This document shows, one piece after another, positions 1 through 8,643 of a DNA stretch of 32,227 nt. The notes beneath the pieces are model-generated. The model ran no database searches and had not been told where the DNA came from. It saw only the letters and a list, made by a program, of their open reading frames with translations. The DNA comes from Clostridiales bacterium (GTDB taxonomy: Bacteria > Bacillota > Clostridia > HGM11327): positions 1 through 32,227 of the forward strand of contig SVGF01000009.1 in assembly GCA_015056475.1 (NCBI GenBank). Direction: 5' to 3'. Each line of letters begins with the position of its first letter. Position 1 is the stretch's first letter. The position numbers and the translations under genes were made by a program.

Positions 1-1212
1 ATGCACCGAGTCATCCGATCCCGTGAGGGGGTTTATGCCATTGTAGAGCGTATATTCAAGGCATTTGCAGAAGCTTACTTCGCCGTCCTCAAGACCCATA
101 TGGCTCTTGCCCATGATGTCTATCTGATTACATCCGTTCATGCAGTACAAATGACTGTCGTTTGCGGGAATACCTATCTTTTCAAGAGCCTTGCACACTA
201 CCTCGTCATTGTAGAGTGCGGGCATTCCTATTCCCGTAGCCTGTGTATGGGCAATAGCCTGCCAAAGCTTTTCGGGAGTGTTGCGGTGCACTCTCAACGT
301 GATGTTGGGAGTGTGATATTTCTTTTCTCTTGCAATCTCAAGTATCTTGTACGTAAGCTCATTTGTATTATCGTTCCAATTTTCATCCGAGCCACTCAAG
401 CAAAGATTCCACGCTCTTTCATTGTGCAAGACCTCCCATAGTCTGTAAAGAGCCGCATCCGCATCAGCTTTATTCTCTGTGATGGAGTAAGCTCTATACA
501 TATATTGGTCAAATCTGCCGGGGGAATCGTCACCGTCAAAAGTAAATATCATCCAAAATACAAGGCAAGCGGATTCAAAATCATAAGCGGGCTTTTTGGG
601 CACTACCTCAAAAGCCCTTGCAGCTGACTCAAACAGAGCCTTCTTGTCGGGGTCGTCACACTTTTGAGCTTCTTCCTTAGCGAGGGCGCAGAATCTTTCG
701 CCGAGGATATCTACAGCATCCATGGCGTATTCACATCCGCGGTAGAACCAATCCTTTTTGGGATCGGCCTGCTTGCACTCTTGTATCTTTTCTCTGATAC
801 CGTCGGTACCAATATTGACTATTCTGCCGAAATCGGGGTTACCGTGACCTCCCCAATTTCCCGACCAGGTAGCCTTGGAGGCAAAAAGCTTGTTATACCT
901 TTCGGATACAAGAGGAACCCTTTTTTCTCCGAATTCCATTGCATACCGAGTCATGCGCTTTGCAGTTGCAGCATACTCGGGATATTTTTCCGCATAAGAC
1001 TTTAACATCTCAACATCACACGAGGGGCCGTCGGAATAGCAAAAGCGGTATGCCGTATTCTCATCATACCATGTCCAGATGTACGGCATTACGTTTTGAT
1101 CAAAACGGATCTTTGCGATCTTGGCGTATTCCTTGAGCGCAAGCCCCGTTCTTTCTACCAATTCAAGTGAATCGTTTAAGGCAAACGCCTCCATTGGTAT
1201 ATCTCTGAACAT
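1..1212 (-). CDS. Glycyl radical enzyme (pyruvate formate-lyase-like), second tandem copy, C-terminal part cut by window edge
   Basis: Reverse-strand frame open from ATG at 1212 (SD AGAGG) to the window edge; translation MFRDIPMEAFALNDSLELVERTGLALKEYAK... contains WFYRGCEYAMDAV, FWMIFTFDGDDSPGRFDQYMYRAY and SHLYCMNGCNQIDIMGKSHMGLEDGEV, collinear with the GRE at 1230..3404. Not in the ORF track because it has no stop in the window. Confidence 0.92.
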   Translation of the reverse strand, partial: MFRDIPMEAFALNDSLELVERTGLALKEYAKIAKIRFDQNVMPYIWTWYDENTAYRFCYSDGPSCDVEMLKSYAEKYPEYAATAKRMTRYAMEFGEKRVPLVSERYNKLFASKATWSGNWGGHGNPDFGRIVNIGTDGIREKIQECKQADPKKDWFYRGCEYAMDAVDILGERFCALAKEEAQKCDDPDKKALFESAARAFEVVPKKPAYDFESACLVFWMIFTFDGDDSPGRFDQYMYRAYSITENKADADAALYRLWEVLHNERAWNLCLSGSDENWNDNTNELTYKILEIAREKKYHTPNITLRVHRNTPEKLWQAIAHTQATGIGMPALYNDEVVCKALEKIGIPANDSHLYCMNGCNQIDIMGKSHMGLEDGEVSFCKCLEYTLYNGINPLTGSDDSVH

Positions 1213-1229
1213 ATTTACCTCTTAAAATA

Positions 1230-3404
1230 TCAAACCTCTGTAAAGGTTCTTGCAATAACGTTATCCTGAAGATCCTTGTCAAGATTTACGAAGATGTCGC
1301 TGTAACCGCCTACACGCACGATAAGATCGCGGTGCTTGTCGGGATTCTTCTGTGCATCGATAAGCTCCTCGGGATCAACAACCGTTGCTGTAAACTGCTG
1401 TCCGCCGCCTGCAAAATACGTCTTTGCAAGTGCAATGAGCGTAGCCTTGCCCTTTGGAGTATTGAGCAATTTCTTTTCAAACTTGGTGTGGAATATAAAT
1501 CCGCTGCCACCGTCGATATGGTTGTACTTAAGCGTACTCTTCATGAGTGCTGTGGGACCGTTTTCATCACAGCCGGGAACTGCGCCTATGCAATCCGCGA
1601 TAAGGGGCTCGCCCCTCTTTTTGCCGTTGGGCAATGAACCTATGCAATGGCCGTAACTTGCAGCTCTGCTGAAGGGGCTGCAACCGCCCATAAATACGCC
1701 GCCTCTGTATGTATGATTTCTCTTGAGGAAAGTAAAGAATCTGTTCAAAGCCTTGGTTGTGATCTCGTCAACGCATTCAATATCGTTACCGAATTTTTCG
1801 CACGTAGAGAAGTCGTGGTAGAGCTCGTCATATCCCTCAAAATTTGCCGCGAGAGCGTCGATAAGCTGTTCCATAGTATACTTACCCTCATCAAAAACAA
1901 GCTTCTTTATAGCCCAAAGGCTGTCACCTGTGTCCGCAATAGCTTCTGCAAGTATCTGACCGTGACCATATAACGGTCCGCCGTTACGGTAGTCTACACC
2001 CTTTTCAAGACAACCGTCAATAAAGCATGATCTGAAGGGGTTAGCCTCATAAATAGCTCTCTGGTGCTGATGAACGTTTGCAGTTTCGCAACAAACGTAA
2101 GTAACGTAATCAAGCTGACGGTAAAATGCATTTTCAAGCTCAGCGTAGGTCTTGAATTTCTTTGCATCACCCGTGGGCAAGCCGTGTCTTTCGCCGTTGC
2201 CAAGTCCGTTGTGACCGTCGTAAAGCGCATATTCAAGACACTTAGCAAAAATAACCTCACCATCCTCAAGACCCATATGGCTCTTGCCCATGATGTCTAT
2301 CTGGTTACATCCGTTCATACAGTAAAGGTGGCTGTCACATGCGGGAATACCCACCTTCTCAAGCGCAGGGCAAACGATCTCATCGTTGTAGAGTGCGGGC
2401 ATACCGATACCGGATGCAAGTGTATCCGCAATAGCCTGCCAAAGCTTTTCGGGAGTATTTCTGTGTACTCTCAACGTGATGTTGGGAGTATGGTACTTCT
2501 TCTCTGCTGCAAGAGCAAGAATTTTATAAGTAAGCTCGTTTGTTTTATCATTCCAGTTTTCATCGGAGCCGCTAAGACAGAGATTCCATGATCTTGTATT
2601 GTGGAAAGCTTCCCAAACTCTTCTCAAAGCATCATCTGCTTCTTCTTTGTTTTCTGTTATATCATAAGCTCTGAACATATACTGGTCGAATCTACCGGGA
2701 GAGTCGATGCCGTCAAAAGTAAAGTGCATCCAGAATGCGTGACAAGCTGAAGTAAAGTCATAAGCAGGCTTTCTCGGAATAACCTCAAATGCCTTTGCAG
2801 CATCCTCGTATCGCTTTTTATTTGCTTCGTCAGTACATTCCTCGGCCATTTTTACAGCGAGGTCGTGGAATCTGTCGCCGAGGATCTCAAGTGCTTCAAG
2901 AGCGTATTCACAACCACGGTAGAACCAATCGCAATCATCGCCCGTATTCTTTGCTCTGCACTCATTGAGATGCGCTCTTATTCCCTCTGTACCAATGTTT
3001 GCAATTCTGCCGAAATCGGGGTTGGAATGTCCGCCCCAGCCACCTGCCCATTCTGCCTGATCACCGTTGAGCTTGTTGTGCTGTGGTGAGCGCAAAGCAT
3101 CCTTACCTGCAAGCTGATGAGCCCACATTATCTGGTAGTACTTTTCAGCCTCTTCCTTGTGCTCGGGATATTTTTCTGCAAGACTCTTTGCTCTGCCGAA
3201 ATCATAGCTGAGACCCGAAGAAAAATGCACTGACGTTGCACCGTGTCCAACAGAGCAAGAAGCCGTCGGCAAAATATACGAATTAAACGAAATATTACAA
3301 TACTTTGCCGCTTCTCTTATTGCAAGACCTGTTCTTTCTGCTACTTCAAGGGAAGGATCTTCACAAAACACCTTCGCCATTGGATCAAATATAAATTCAC
3401 TCAT
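1230..3404 (-). CDS. Glycyl radical enzyme (PFL-like family, substrate unknown)
   Basis: 724 aa; C-terminal glycyl radical motif RVGGYSDIFVNLDKDLQDNVIARTF; PGCDENGPTALMKSTLKYNH motif; active-site Cys in MNGCNQID; SD AAGGAG upstream. Confidence 0.95.
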   Translation of the reverse strand: MSEFIFDPMAKVFCEDPSLEVAERTGLAIREAAKYCNISFNSYILPTASCSVGHGATSVHFSSGLSYDFGRAKSLAEKYPEHKEEAEKYYQIMWAHQLAGKDALRSPQHNKLNGDQAEWAGGWGGHSNPDFGRIANIGTEGIRAHLNECRAKNTGDDCDWFYRGCEYALEALEILGDRFHDLAVKMAEECTDEANKKRYEDAAKAFEVIPRKPAYDFTSACHAFWMHFTFDGIDSPGRFDQYMFRAYDITENKEEADDALRRVWEAFHNTRSWNLCLSGSDENWNDKTNELTYKILALAAEKKYHTPNITLRVHRNTPEKLWQAIADTLASGIGMPALYNDEIVCPALEKVGIPACDSHLYCMNGCNQIDIMGKSHMGLEDGEVIFAKCLEYALYDGHNGLGNGERHGLPTGDAKKFKTYAELENAFYRQLDYVTYVCCETANVHQHQRAIYEANPFRSCFIDGCLEKGVDYRNGGPLYGHGQILAEAIADTGDSLWAIKKLVFDEGKYTMEQLIDALAANFEGYDELYHDFSTCEKFGNDIECVDEITTKALNRFFTFLKRNHTYRGGVFMGGCSPFSRAASYGHCIGSLPNGKKRGEPLIADCIGAVPGCDENGPTALMKSTLKYNHIDGGSGFIFHTKFEKKLLNTPKGKATLIALAKTYFAGGGQQFTATVVDPEELIDAQKNPDKHRDLIVRVGGYSDIFVNLDKDLQDNVIARTFTEV

Positions 3405-3434
3405 TGTTTTATCTCCTTTTTATTTTGTTTTATA

Positions 3435-4334
3435 TTATTGGGACACCTGCGCCTCAATACCATTTTTCTTAAACTGCTCCACCCATCTGAGCTTATCCTC
3501 ATCGGTGGCATTTTCGTGCACAAATTCCGCATCCTCGCCTATTCTTTGCGATTTACCGACTCCAAGCTTATGATAAGCCATTATCTCCGCATAACGATAT
3601 TTACCTTCTATCTGCTTGAGGAATTCACAAAGCAATGCTATATCTTCATCGGAATCGTTGCAGCCCGGCACCATCGGCATACGGATTATTATCTCAGCGC
3701 CAAGCTCCGTTAACATCTTAAGGTTTGACAGAATGTGAGCATTGTCGACCTTGGTAAGCTTTTTGTGCTTTTCGGGATCAATACATTTAATGTCAAACAA
3801 AAAGAGTGTCCCGAGCTCTGCAGCTTGACGGTAAAACTCAGCTTTACCTATTCCGCATGTTTCTATCGCTCTGCTTATGCCCGCTTCCTTGGCAAGTCTT
3901 AAAAGTTCCAACGTAAATTCCGGTTGATACGATGGCTCTCCGCCCGACACCGTAATGCCCCCGCCCGTGGAATCGTAGAACATTTTGTCCTTCATCACCT
4001 CGGCAAAGACCTCGTCGCTTTCTCTTTCCTTTCCGCAAAGCTCATTTGCATCGTTAAGGCAATGCTCTATGCACTCACCGCAAAGGTCGCATTTTGTACG
4101 GTCGATGGTAAGTTTGCCATCTTTTATGCTTCTGCCCTTGCACGTGGGCAAGCATCTGCCGCAAAGAGAGCATCTTGAGCTGTTGAACAAAAGCTGTACC
4201 TTGTTACTTTTACTTTCGGGATTGTGGCACCATATGCAACCAAGGGGACAGCCCTTCAAAAACACACAAGTGCGCACACCGTCGCCATCGTGTAAACAAA
4301 ATTTTTGCACGTTAAATACCGTACCCTTTACCAT
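3435..4334 (-). CDS. Glycyl-radical enzyme activating enzyme (radical SAM, with two extra 4Fe-4S motifs)
   Basis: CPLGCIWCHNPE (CX3CX2C) radical SAM motif; ferredoxin-like CSLCGRCLPTC and CDLCGECIEHC; TGGGITVSGGEP motif. AGGAGG lies just before ATG 4334, so the start is probably codon 8 of the 4355 ORF. Confidence 0.95.
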   Translation of the reverse strand: MVKGTVFNVQKFCLHDGDGVRTCVFLKGCPLGCIWCHNPESKSNKVQLLFNSSRCSLCGRCLPTCKGRSIKDGKLTIDRTKCDLCGECIEHCLNDANELCGKERESDEVFAEVMKDKMFYDSTGGGITVSGGEPSYQPEFTLELLRLAKEAGISRAIETCGIGKAEFYRQAAELGTLFLFDIKCIDPEKHKKLTKVDNAHILSNLKMLTELGAEIIIRMPMVPGCNDSDEDIALLCEFLKQIEGKYRYAEIMAYHKLGVGKSQRIGEDAEFVHENATDEDKLRWVEQFKKNGIEAQVSQ

Positions 4335-4369
4335 ACGATACCTCCTCTTGAACATAGTAATACACGTAT

Positions 4370-4398
4370 ATTATACTATATATTTTTTGCTTTGTAAA
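4370..4398 (-). promoter_or_regulatory. sigma70-type promoter for the activase-GRE operon
   Basis: Minus strand TTTACA-N17-TATAAT upstream of the activase. Confidence 0.7.
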
Positions 4399-4438
4399 TA
4401 GATTTTTAAAATATAAGGTGTTTTTTTAAAATTTACGG

Positions 4439-4467
4439 TTGAAAAAATTCAAGAATTATAGTAAAAT
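4439..4467 (+). promoter_or_regulatory. sigma70-type promoter for pyrH-frr
   Basis: TTGAAA-N17-TAAAAT. Confidence 0.65.
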
Positions 4468-4521
4468 ATAATGTAGTAACCAATTGTGGTTAAAATCTAT
4501 ATTGAACTAAGGAGCACGGCT

Positions 4522-5226
4522 ATGAAGGAAATAAAAAGAGCGTTGCTTAAGCTCAGCGGCGGCGCACTTGCAGGCAAAAACGGAGATACGTTTGACTTTG
4601 ACAGACTTGATAAGGTCGCAAAACAGATAATTGACATTGCCAATACAGGCATTCAGCTTGGTATCGTTATCGGCGGAGGCAATATCTGGAGGGGCAGATC
4701 AAGCGGTGATATGGACAGAACACAGGCAGACAATATGGGTATGCTTGCAACGGTTATAAACTCACTTGCACTTCAGGATGCTTTGGAAAGACACGGTCAG
4801 CCCACGTCTTTGGTTTCATCAATTGAGATCCCCAAGATCGCACAGTCTTTTAACAAGCGACGCGTTGAACAGCTTTTTGCTCAGGGTGAAATAGTTATAC
4901 TTGCAGGCGGCTCCGGCAACCCCTATTTCTCAACGGATACAGCGGCAGTGCTCAGAGCACTTGAGATAGATGCTGACGTTATCCTCATGGCTAAGGATAT
5001 CGATGCTATCTATGACAAGGACCCCAGAAAATATCCCGATGCAGTTCGTATACCAACAATGAAGTATTCCGACATTTACGAGAAGGGACTTACAGTTGTT
5101 GATATGACGTCCGCAGTTCTTTGCATGGAGCACGATCTTGACACATTTGTTTTCGGATTGTCCGACGACAACAATATCGCAAAGGCTCTTGCCGGCGAAG
5201 ATATCGGCACGTACATTACAAAGTAA
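4522..5226 (+). CDS. pyrH: UMP kinase
   Basis: MKEIKRALLKLSGGALAG...GIVIGGGNIWRG...ILAGGSGNPYFSTDTAAVLRA; SD AAGGAG before ATG 4522 (the upstream GTG at 4486 is less likely). Confidence 0.96.
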   Translation: MKEIKRALLKLSGGALAGKNGDTFDFDRLDKVAKQIIDIANTGIQLGIVIGGGNIWRGRSSGDMDRTQADNMGMLATVINSLALQDALERHGQPTSLVSSIEIPKIAQSFNKRRVEQLFAQGEIVILAGGSGNPYFSTDTAAVLRALEIDADVILMAKDIDAIYDKDPRKYPDAVRIPTMKYSDIYEKGLTVVDMTSAVLCMEHDLDTFVFGLSDDNNIAKALAGEDIGTYITK

Positions 5227-5258
5227 AAAATTTATAAAAATATACAGGAGGAAAAAAC

Positions 5259-5831
5259 ATGGCAGAAGAATTTGATTTTGACGTATTTATGATGGAAGCA
5301 GAGGAAGGAATGGAGAGCGCGATCAAGGCTTTGAAGAATGACCTTATGGGTATCCGCGCAGGCAGAGCTAACCCCCTCCTTTTGGAAAAGATACAGGTTG
5401 ATTACTACGGCACAATGACACCCATCAATCAGATGGCAAACGTAAGCGTGCCCGAGCCGAGATTGCTCACAATTGCTCCTTGGGAAAAGAGCATGCTTTC
5501 AGCGATCGAAAAGGCCATCCTTAAGTCAGACCTCGGCATCACTCCCAATAACGACGGTAAGATAATAAGATTGGTATTCCCCGAGCTCAACGCTGAAAGA
5601 CGTAGCCAGCTTGCAAAGCAGGTTTCAAAGCTCGGCGAGGAAGCAAAGGTAGTTGTCCGTCAGGCTCGTCGCAGTAGCATGGACATAATCAAGAAGGCTG
5701 AAAAGGACGGCGAGATAACAGAGGACGATCTCAAACTTACAGAAAAGGACATTCAGGACCTTACTGATAAGTACACAAAGCTTGTTGACGCTACCGTTGA
5801 AGAAAAGAGCAAGGAAATTACAGAGCTTTGA
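5259..5831 (+). CDS. frr: Ribosome recycling factor
   Basis: GIRAGRANPLLLEKIQVDYYGTMTPINQMANVSVPEPRLLTIAPW; SD AGGAGG. Confidence 0.97.
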   Translation: MAEEFDFDVFMMEAEEGMESAIKALKNDLMGIRAGRANPLLLEKIQVDYYGTMTPINQMANVSVPEPRLLTIAPWEKSMLSAIEKAILKSDLGITPNNDGKIIRLVFPELNAERRSQLAKQVSKLGEEAKVVVRQARRSSMDIIKKAEKDGEITEDDLKLTEKDIQDLTDKYTKLVDATVEEKSKEITEL

Positions 5832-6034
5832 TTAACGAATTGATCGGATTAAGGCTTGACGATGCCAAAAAGCGCCTTGAAGGCAAGAACGTTACGGTAA
5901 AGGATTTTTCACGTCCCGACAAGTATCACAAGGACCTGCCGCAATCATTGAGAGTGGTAAAGGTCACCCAATGCGAAAATGAGTTCGTGCTTTTCGTTGC
6001 GGGGTTTGTGGATGAGATATTAACTGAAAAATAA
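5828..6034 (+). CDS. Small hypothetical protein (68 aa, PASTA-like), translationally coupled to frr
   Basis: TTG start overlaps the frr stop (TTGA); translation MINELIGLRLDDAKKRLEGKNVTVKDFSRP...RVVKVTQCENEFVLFVAGFVDEI resembles a single PASTA-type G-x-x-x-x-x-A-x-x-x-L repeat. Confidence 0.65.
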   Translation: MINELIGLRLDDAKKRLEGKNVTVKDFSRPDKYHKDLPQSLRVVKVTQCENEFVLFVAGFVDEILTEK

Positions 6035-6037
6035 ACT

Positions 6038-6065
6038 AAAGGTCACTTCAAACGAAGTGACCTTT
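6038..6065. terminator. Bidirectional intrinsic terminator between convergent genes
   Basis: AAAGGTCACTTC-AAAC-GAAGTGACCTTTT: perfect stem with U-tract. Confidence 0.9.
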
Positions 6066-6069
6066 TTAA

Positions 6070-6999
6070 TTACCCAAATATTCTCTCAACCAACGTACCC
6101 ATAACTCCGCTTACAAACAGCGTTGACAAAATACCTATTGCAATGCCCACCCAACGCTTTGCAGACAATCTTTCGTTGAAAAGTATCATTGCCGCAAAGG
6201 TAGTAAGCACAAGGGGACAGATGTTTACTATGGGGAAAAGCACCGCCGCATCAAGTCTTCCCGAAAGGTTAAGATTTATAACGTGGCAAAGGCTGAGTGC
6301 AACGCCCGCACTTACCGGAATAAGTATATGTGATATGCGCTTAAAATCAAACGATACCTCGTAATCTGGAGAATCCTTGCCCTTTGACCTTGTAATTATA
6401 AGCATTACTACGCCGAAAAGTGCCATTGTTACCATCGTAACCATAAGGAATATGGGAGATTCATACTTATAAGGCGAGGACTGGTGGATCTTCTGCATAA
6501 CACCTATAACACCGTTGAGCACGGCTGAGGTTAAGCAGCATACGAGCCACTTTGTTGTGATCTTTTTTTGCGAGCTGTCCTTATCGCTTGAAAGCAAAAT
6601 GCAAATTACCATGAGCACAATGCCTATCATCTGCATATAAGTGATGGTTTCGTTCCAGAATATACCACTCAACGTGGGTATAACCGTAGAAAGCGATATG
6701 AGCACAGACGTGTACGAAAACGGTCCGATAGCAAGCGCCTTAAGATTGAGCCAGAGCTGGCCAACCACAGTTAAGCCGAATATCACGCCAAAAATTATGG
6801 AATACGTTGATATCTCGCCTATTCCGCCCGAAGCCAACACAACGCCTATCGCACAAACCAAGCCCTCGATTATCATATATATGTAATAATCGGAGTTTGT
6901 TTTTGATATCTTTTTTGCAAAAAGACTGTTTGAAATATAAAACATCACCGCTGCCGCCAATGATATGACGAGCAACAAGCCTTCTGAAAGTTGAAGCAT
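6070..6999 (-). CDS. DMT/EamA-type transporter
   Basis: About 10 hydrophobic segments, two EamA-like halves (SAKRWVGIAIGILSTLFVSGV at C-term); start at 6999 supported by SD CGGAGAG. Confidence 0.8.
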   Translation of the reverse strand: MLQLSEGLLLVISLAAAVMFYISNSLFAKKISKTNSDYYIYMIIEGLVCAIGVVLASGGIGEISTYSIIFGVIFGLTVVGQLWLNLKALAIGPFSYTSVLISLSTVIPTLSGIFWNETITYMQMIGIVLMVICILLSSDKDSSQKKITTKWLVCCLTSAVLNGVIGVMQKIHQSSPYKYESPIFLMVTMVTMALFGVVMLIITRSKGKDSPDYEVSFDFKRISHILIPVSAGVALSLCHVINLNLSGRLDAAVLFPIVNICPLVLTTFAAMILFNERLSAKRWVGIAIGILSTLFVSGVMGTLVERIFG

Positions 7000-7100
7000 A
7001 AATTTTCTCTCCGTAATGATCTCGCCTGCAAAATGCAAGCTCGATTATTATAGCACATCACATTGTTTTTGTCAAATATTTTTTATTATTGTAATAACAA

Positions 7101-7133
7101 GATCTCCCGCATACCATAAGGCTGCGGGAGATC
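7101..7133 (-). terminator. Probable terminator of the ABC/DUF4340 operon
   Basis: GATCTCCCGC-13nt-GCGGGAGATC stem; T-rich but not a clean U-tract. Confidence 0.6.
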
Positions 7134-7158
7134 AATTAATTGATCGTTCGTTTATTTA

Positions 7159-8643
7159 TTAAAGCTTGTAATCAGGCTTACCGCCATCCTTAACAATCTG
7201 TATAGCTTCAATATAGTCATTAACGTCAGTTACTGATGCCATAACGTTTATTACACCGTTGATCTCTACTGCGCAAAGATCGTTGTTGATCTTATAGAAG
7301 GATATTACTCTTGCTTCCTCCGTCGTATCAAACGGCGTAAACGTGAGTGTAAGCATCGGTGTTTTTTCGTACTCAGCACTTCTGTACTGATTCTGTATTC
7401 TCATACCGATAGCATTTCTATACAAGAGACCCATTGCCATATCATCATAAGTCATACCGTCAAGAGTGTAAGTATGGCTGTAAATAATTCTGCCTTCTTC
7501 GTCCAAGCCTTCAGACTGTCTCTTGTGCATAAAAATGCTTGTCTTGCCGTCATATTCAGCCTTTACACTCTCAATATCGTTGAGGTTAGCCAAAACAACG
7601 TAGGGAGAAGTAAGTTCAAGATGATCATGCTGACCGGGGTAAGCAGCTTTTGTCTTGTTTACAATGTAGATCTGATTTGAGTTGTGATCAAGCACGTAGC
7701 ACTCGTAATCAGAATCTTCACTTACATCGTTACCGAATGAGTATTCAATAACAGTACCGTCAACGCAAACTACCTTATAGTATCCCCAGGGATCGTCAAG
7801 ACCGTAATCAGAAAGTTTAACCTCAGTACCATCGATCTTTGGTGTAACGTAACCAAGGATCTCAAGAGCAGCCATGTTCTCAATAAACATCTGCATAGTA
7901 TCACCGTTTACAGGGAACGCCATATCCCAGGGCTCCTTGATAAAGAAGTTTACGTGGGGGTTAAATACGCTTACTTCCATATCTCTGTAAATTCTTATAA
8001 ACTTACCGCCCTTATATTCCCACTCCATTGATTCGATGGCTTCAACAGTATTTTCTGTTGTAAGAAGACTCAAGCGCATATCGTTTGCAGACTTTGTGAG
8101 CGTTTCGCCGTAAATGGGAAGAACAACGTAAACGTGATCGTCACCGTCAACTCTGCAGTAATAGCCCAAGCCACCGGAAGCTGAGTTACCAATATAAAGC
8201 TTTGTACTCGTGCCGTTTGTAAGAAGGATAGTTACAGTACTTGCAGGGTTTTCAAGGCCAAACACGCCCCAATTCTCTTGCGTCTGCACACCCATGTCAC
8301 GACTTGCACTAAGCACGCTTGCATATGCCACCACCTGCTTTGCAAGTGAAGCATTGTATTCCAGTCCCTCGTAAACGCCGTTAAACGTAACCTTGTATGC
8401 CACGTTGGAGCCACCCTGAGATGCAACCGCATCTTCAGTCACAAAGTAATATTCACCGTTGGCAAGCTCAACCTTTACGGATGCTACGTCACCAACCTCA
8501 TACTTTGTGATCTGCTTGTTGGATTCTTTGCCCTCACCACTACTGGTCTGATTATTAATGACCGTCTGAACAACAAAGAACACCACCAACGCAAGAACAC
8601 CTACGCAAAGCGTTACGAGAATTGATCTTAACCTTTTATTCAT
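7159..8643 (-). CDS. DUF4340-like membrane-anchored protein
   Basis: N-terminal TM followed by DVASVKVELANGEYYFVTED...VFGLENPASTVTILLTNGTSTKLYIGN; overlaps the upstream gene by 1 nt (TAATG). Confidence 0.8.
   Translation of the reverse strand: MNKRLRSILVTLCVGVLALVVFFVVQTVINNQTSSGEGKESNKQITKYEVGDVASVKVELANGEYYFVTEDAVASQGGSNVAYKVTFNGVYEGLEYNASLAKQVVAYASVLSASRDMGVQTQENWGVFGLENPASTVTILLTNGTSTKLYIGNSASGGLGYYCRVDGDDHVYVVLPIYGETLTKSANDMRLSLLTTENTVEAIESMEWEYKGGKFIRIYRDMEVSVFNPHVNFFIKEPWDMAFPVNGDTMQMFIENMAALEILGYVTPKIDGTEVKLSDYGLDDPWGYYKVVCVDGTVIEYSFGNDVSEDSDYECYVLDHNSNQIYIVNKTKAAYPGQHDHLELTSPYVVLANLNDIESVKAEYDGKTSIFMHKRQSEGLDEEGRIIYSHTYTLDGMTYDDMAMGLLYRNAIGMRIQNQYRSAEYEKTPMLTLTFTPFDTTEEARVISFYKINNDLCAVEINGVINVMASVTDVNDYIEAIQIVKDGGKPDYKL

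Noticed and set aside
1-441. 146 aa + strand ORF at the left edge (and the similar ORF at 2064..2591)
   Set aside because: Antisense to the two GRE genes; their mutual similarity simply mirrors the GRE duplication.
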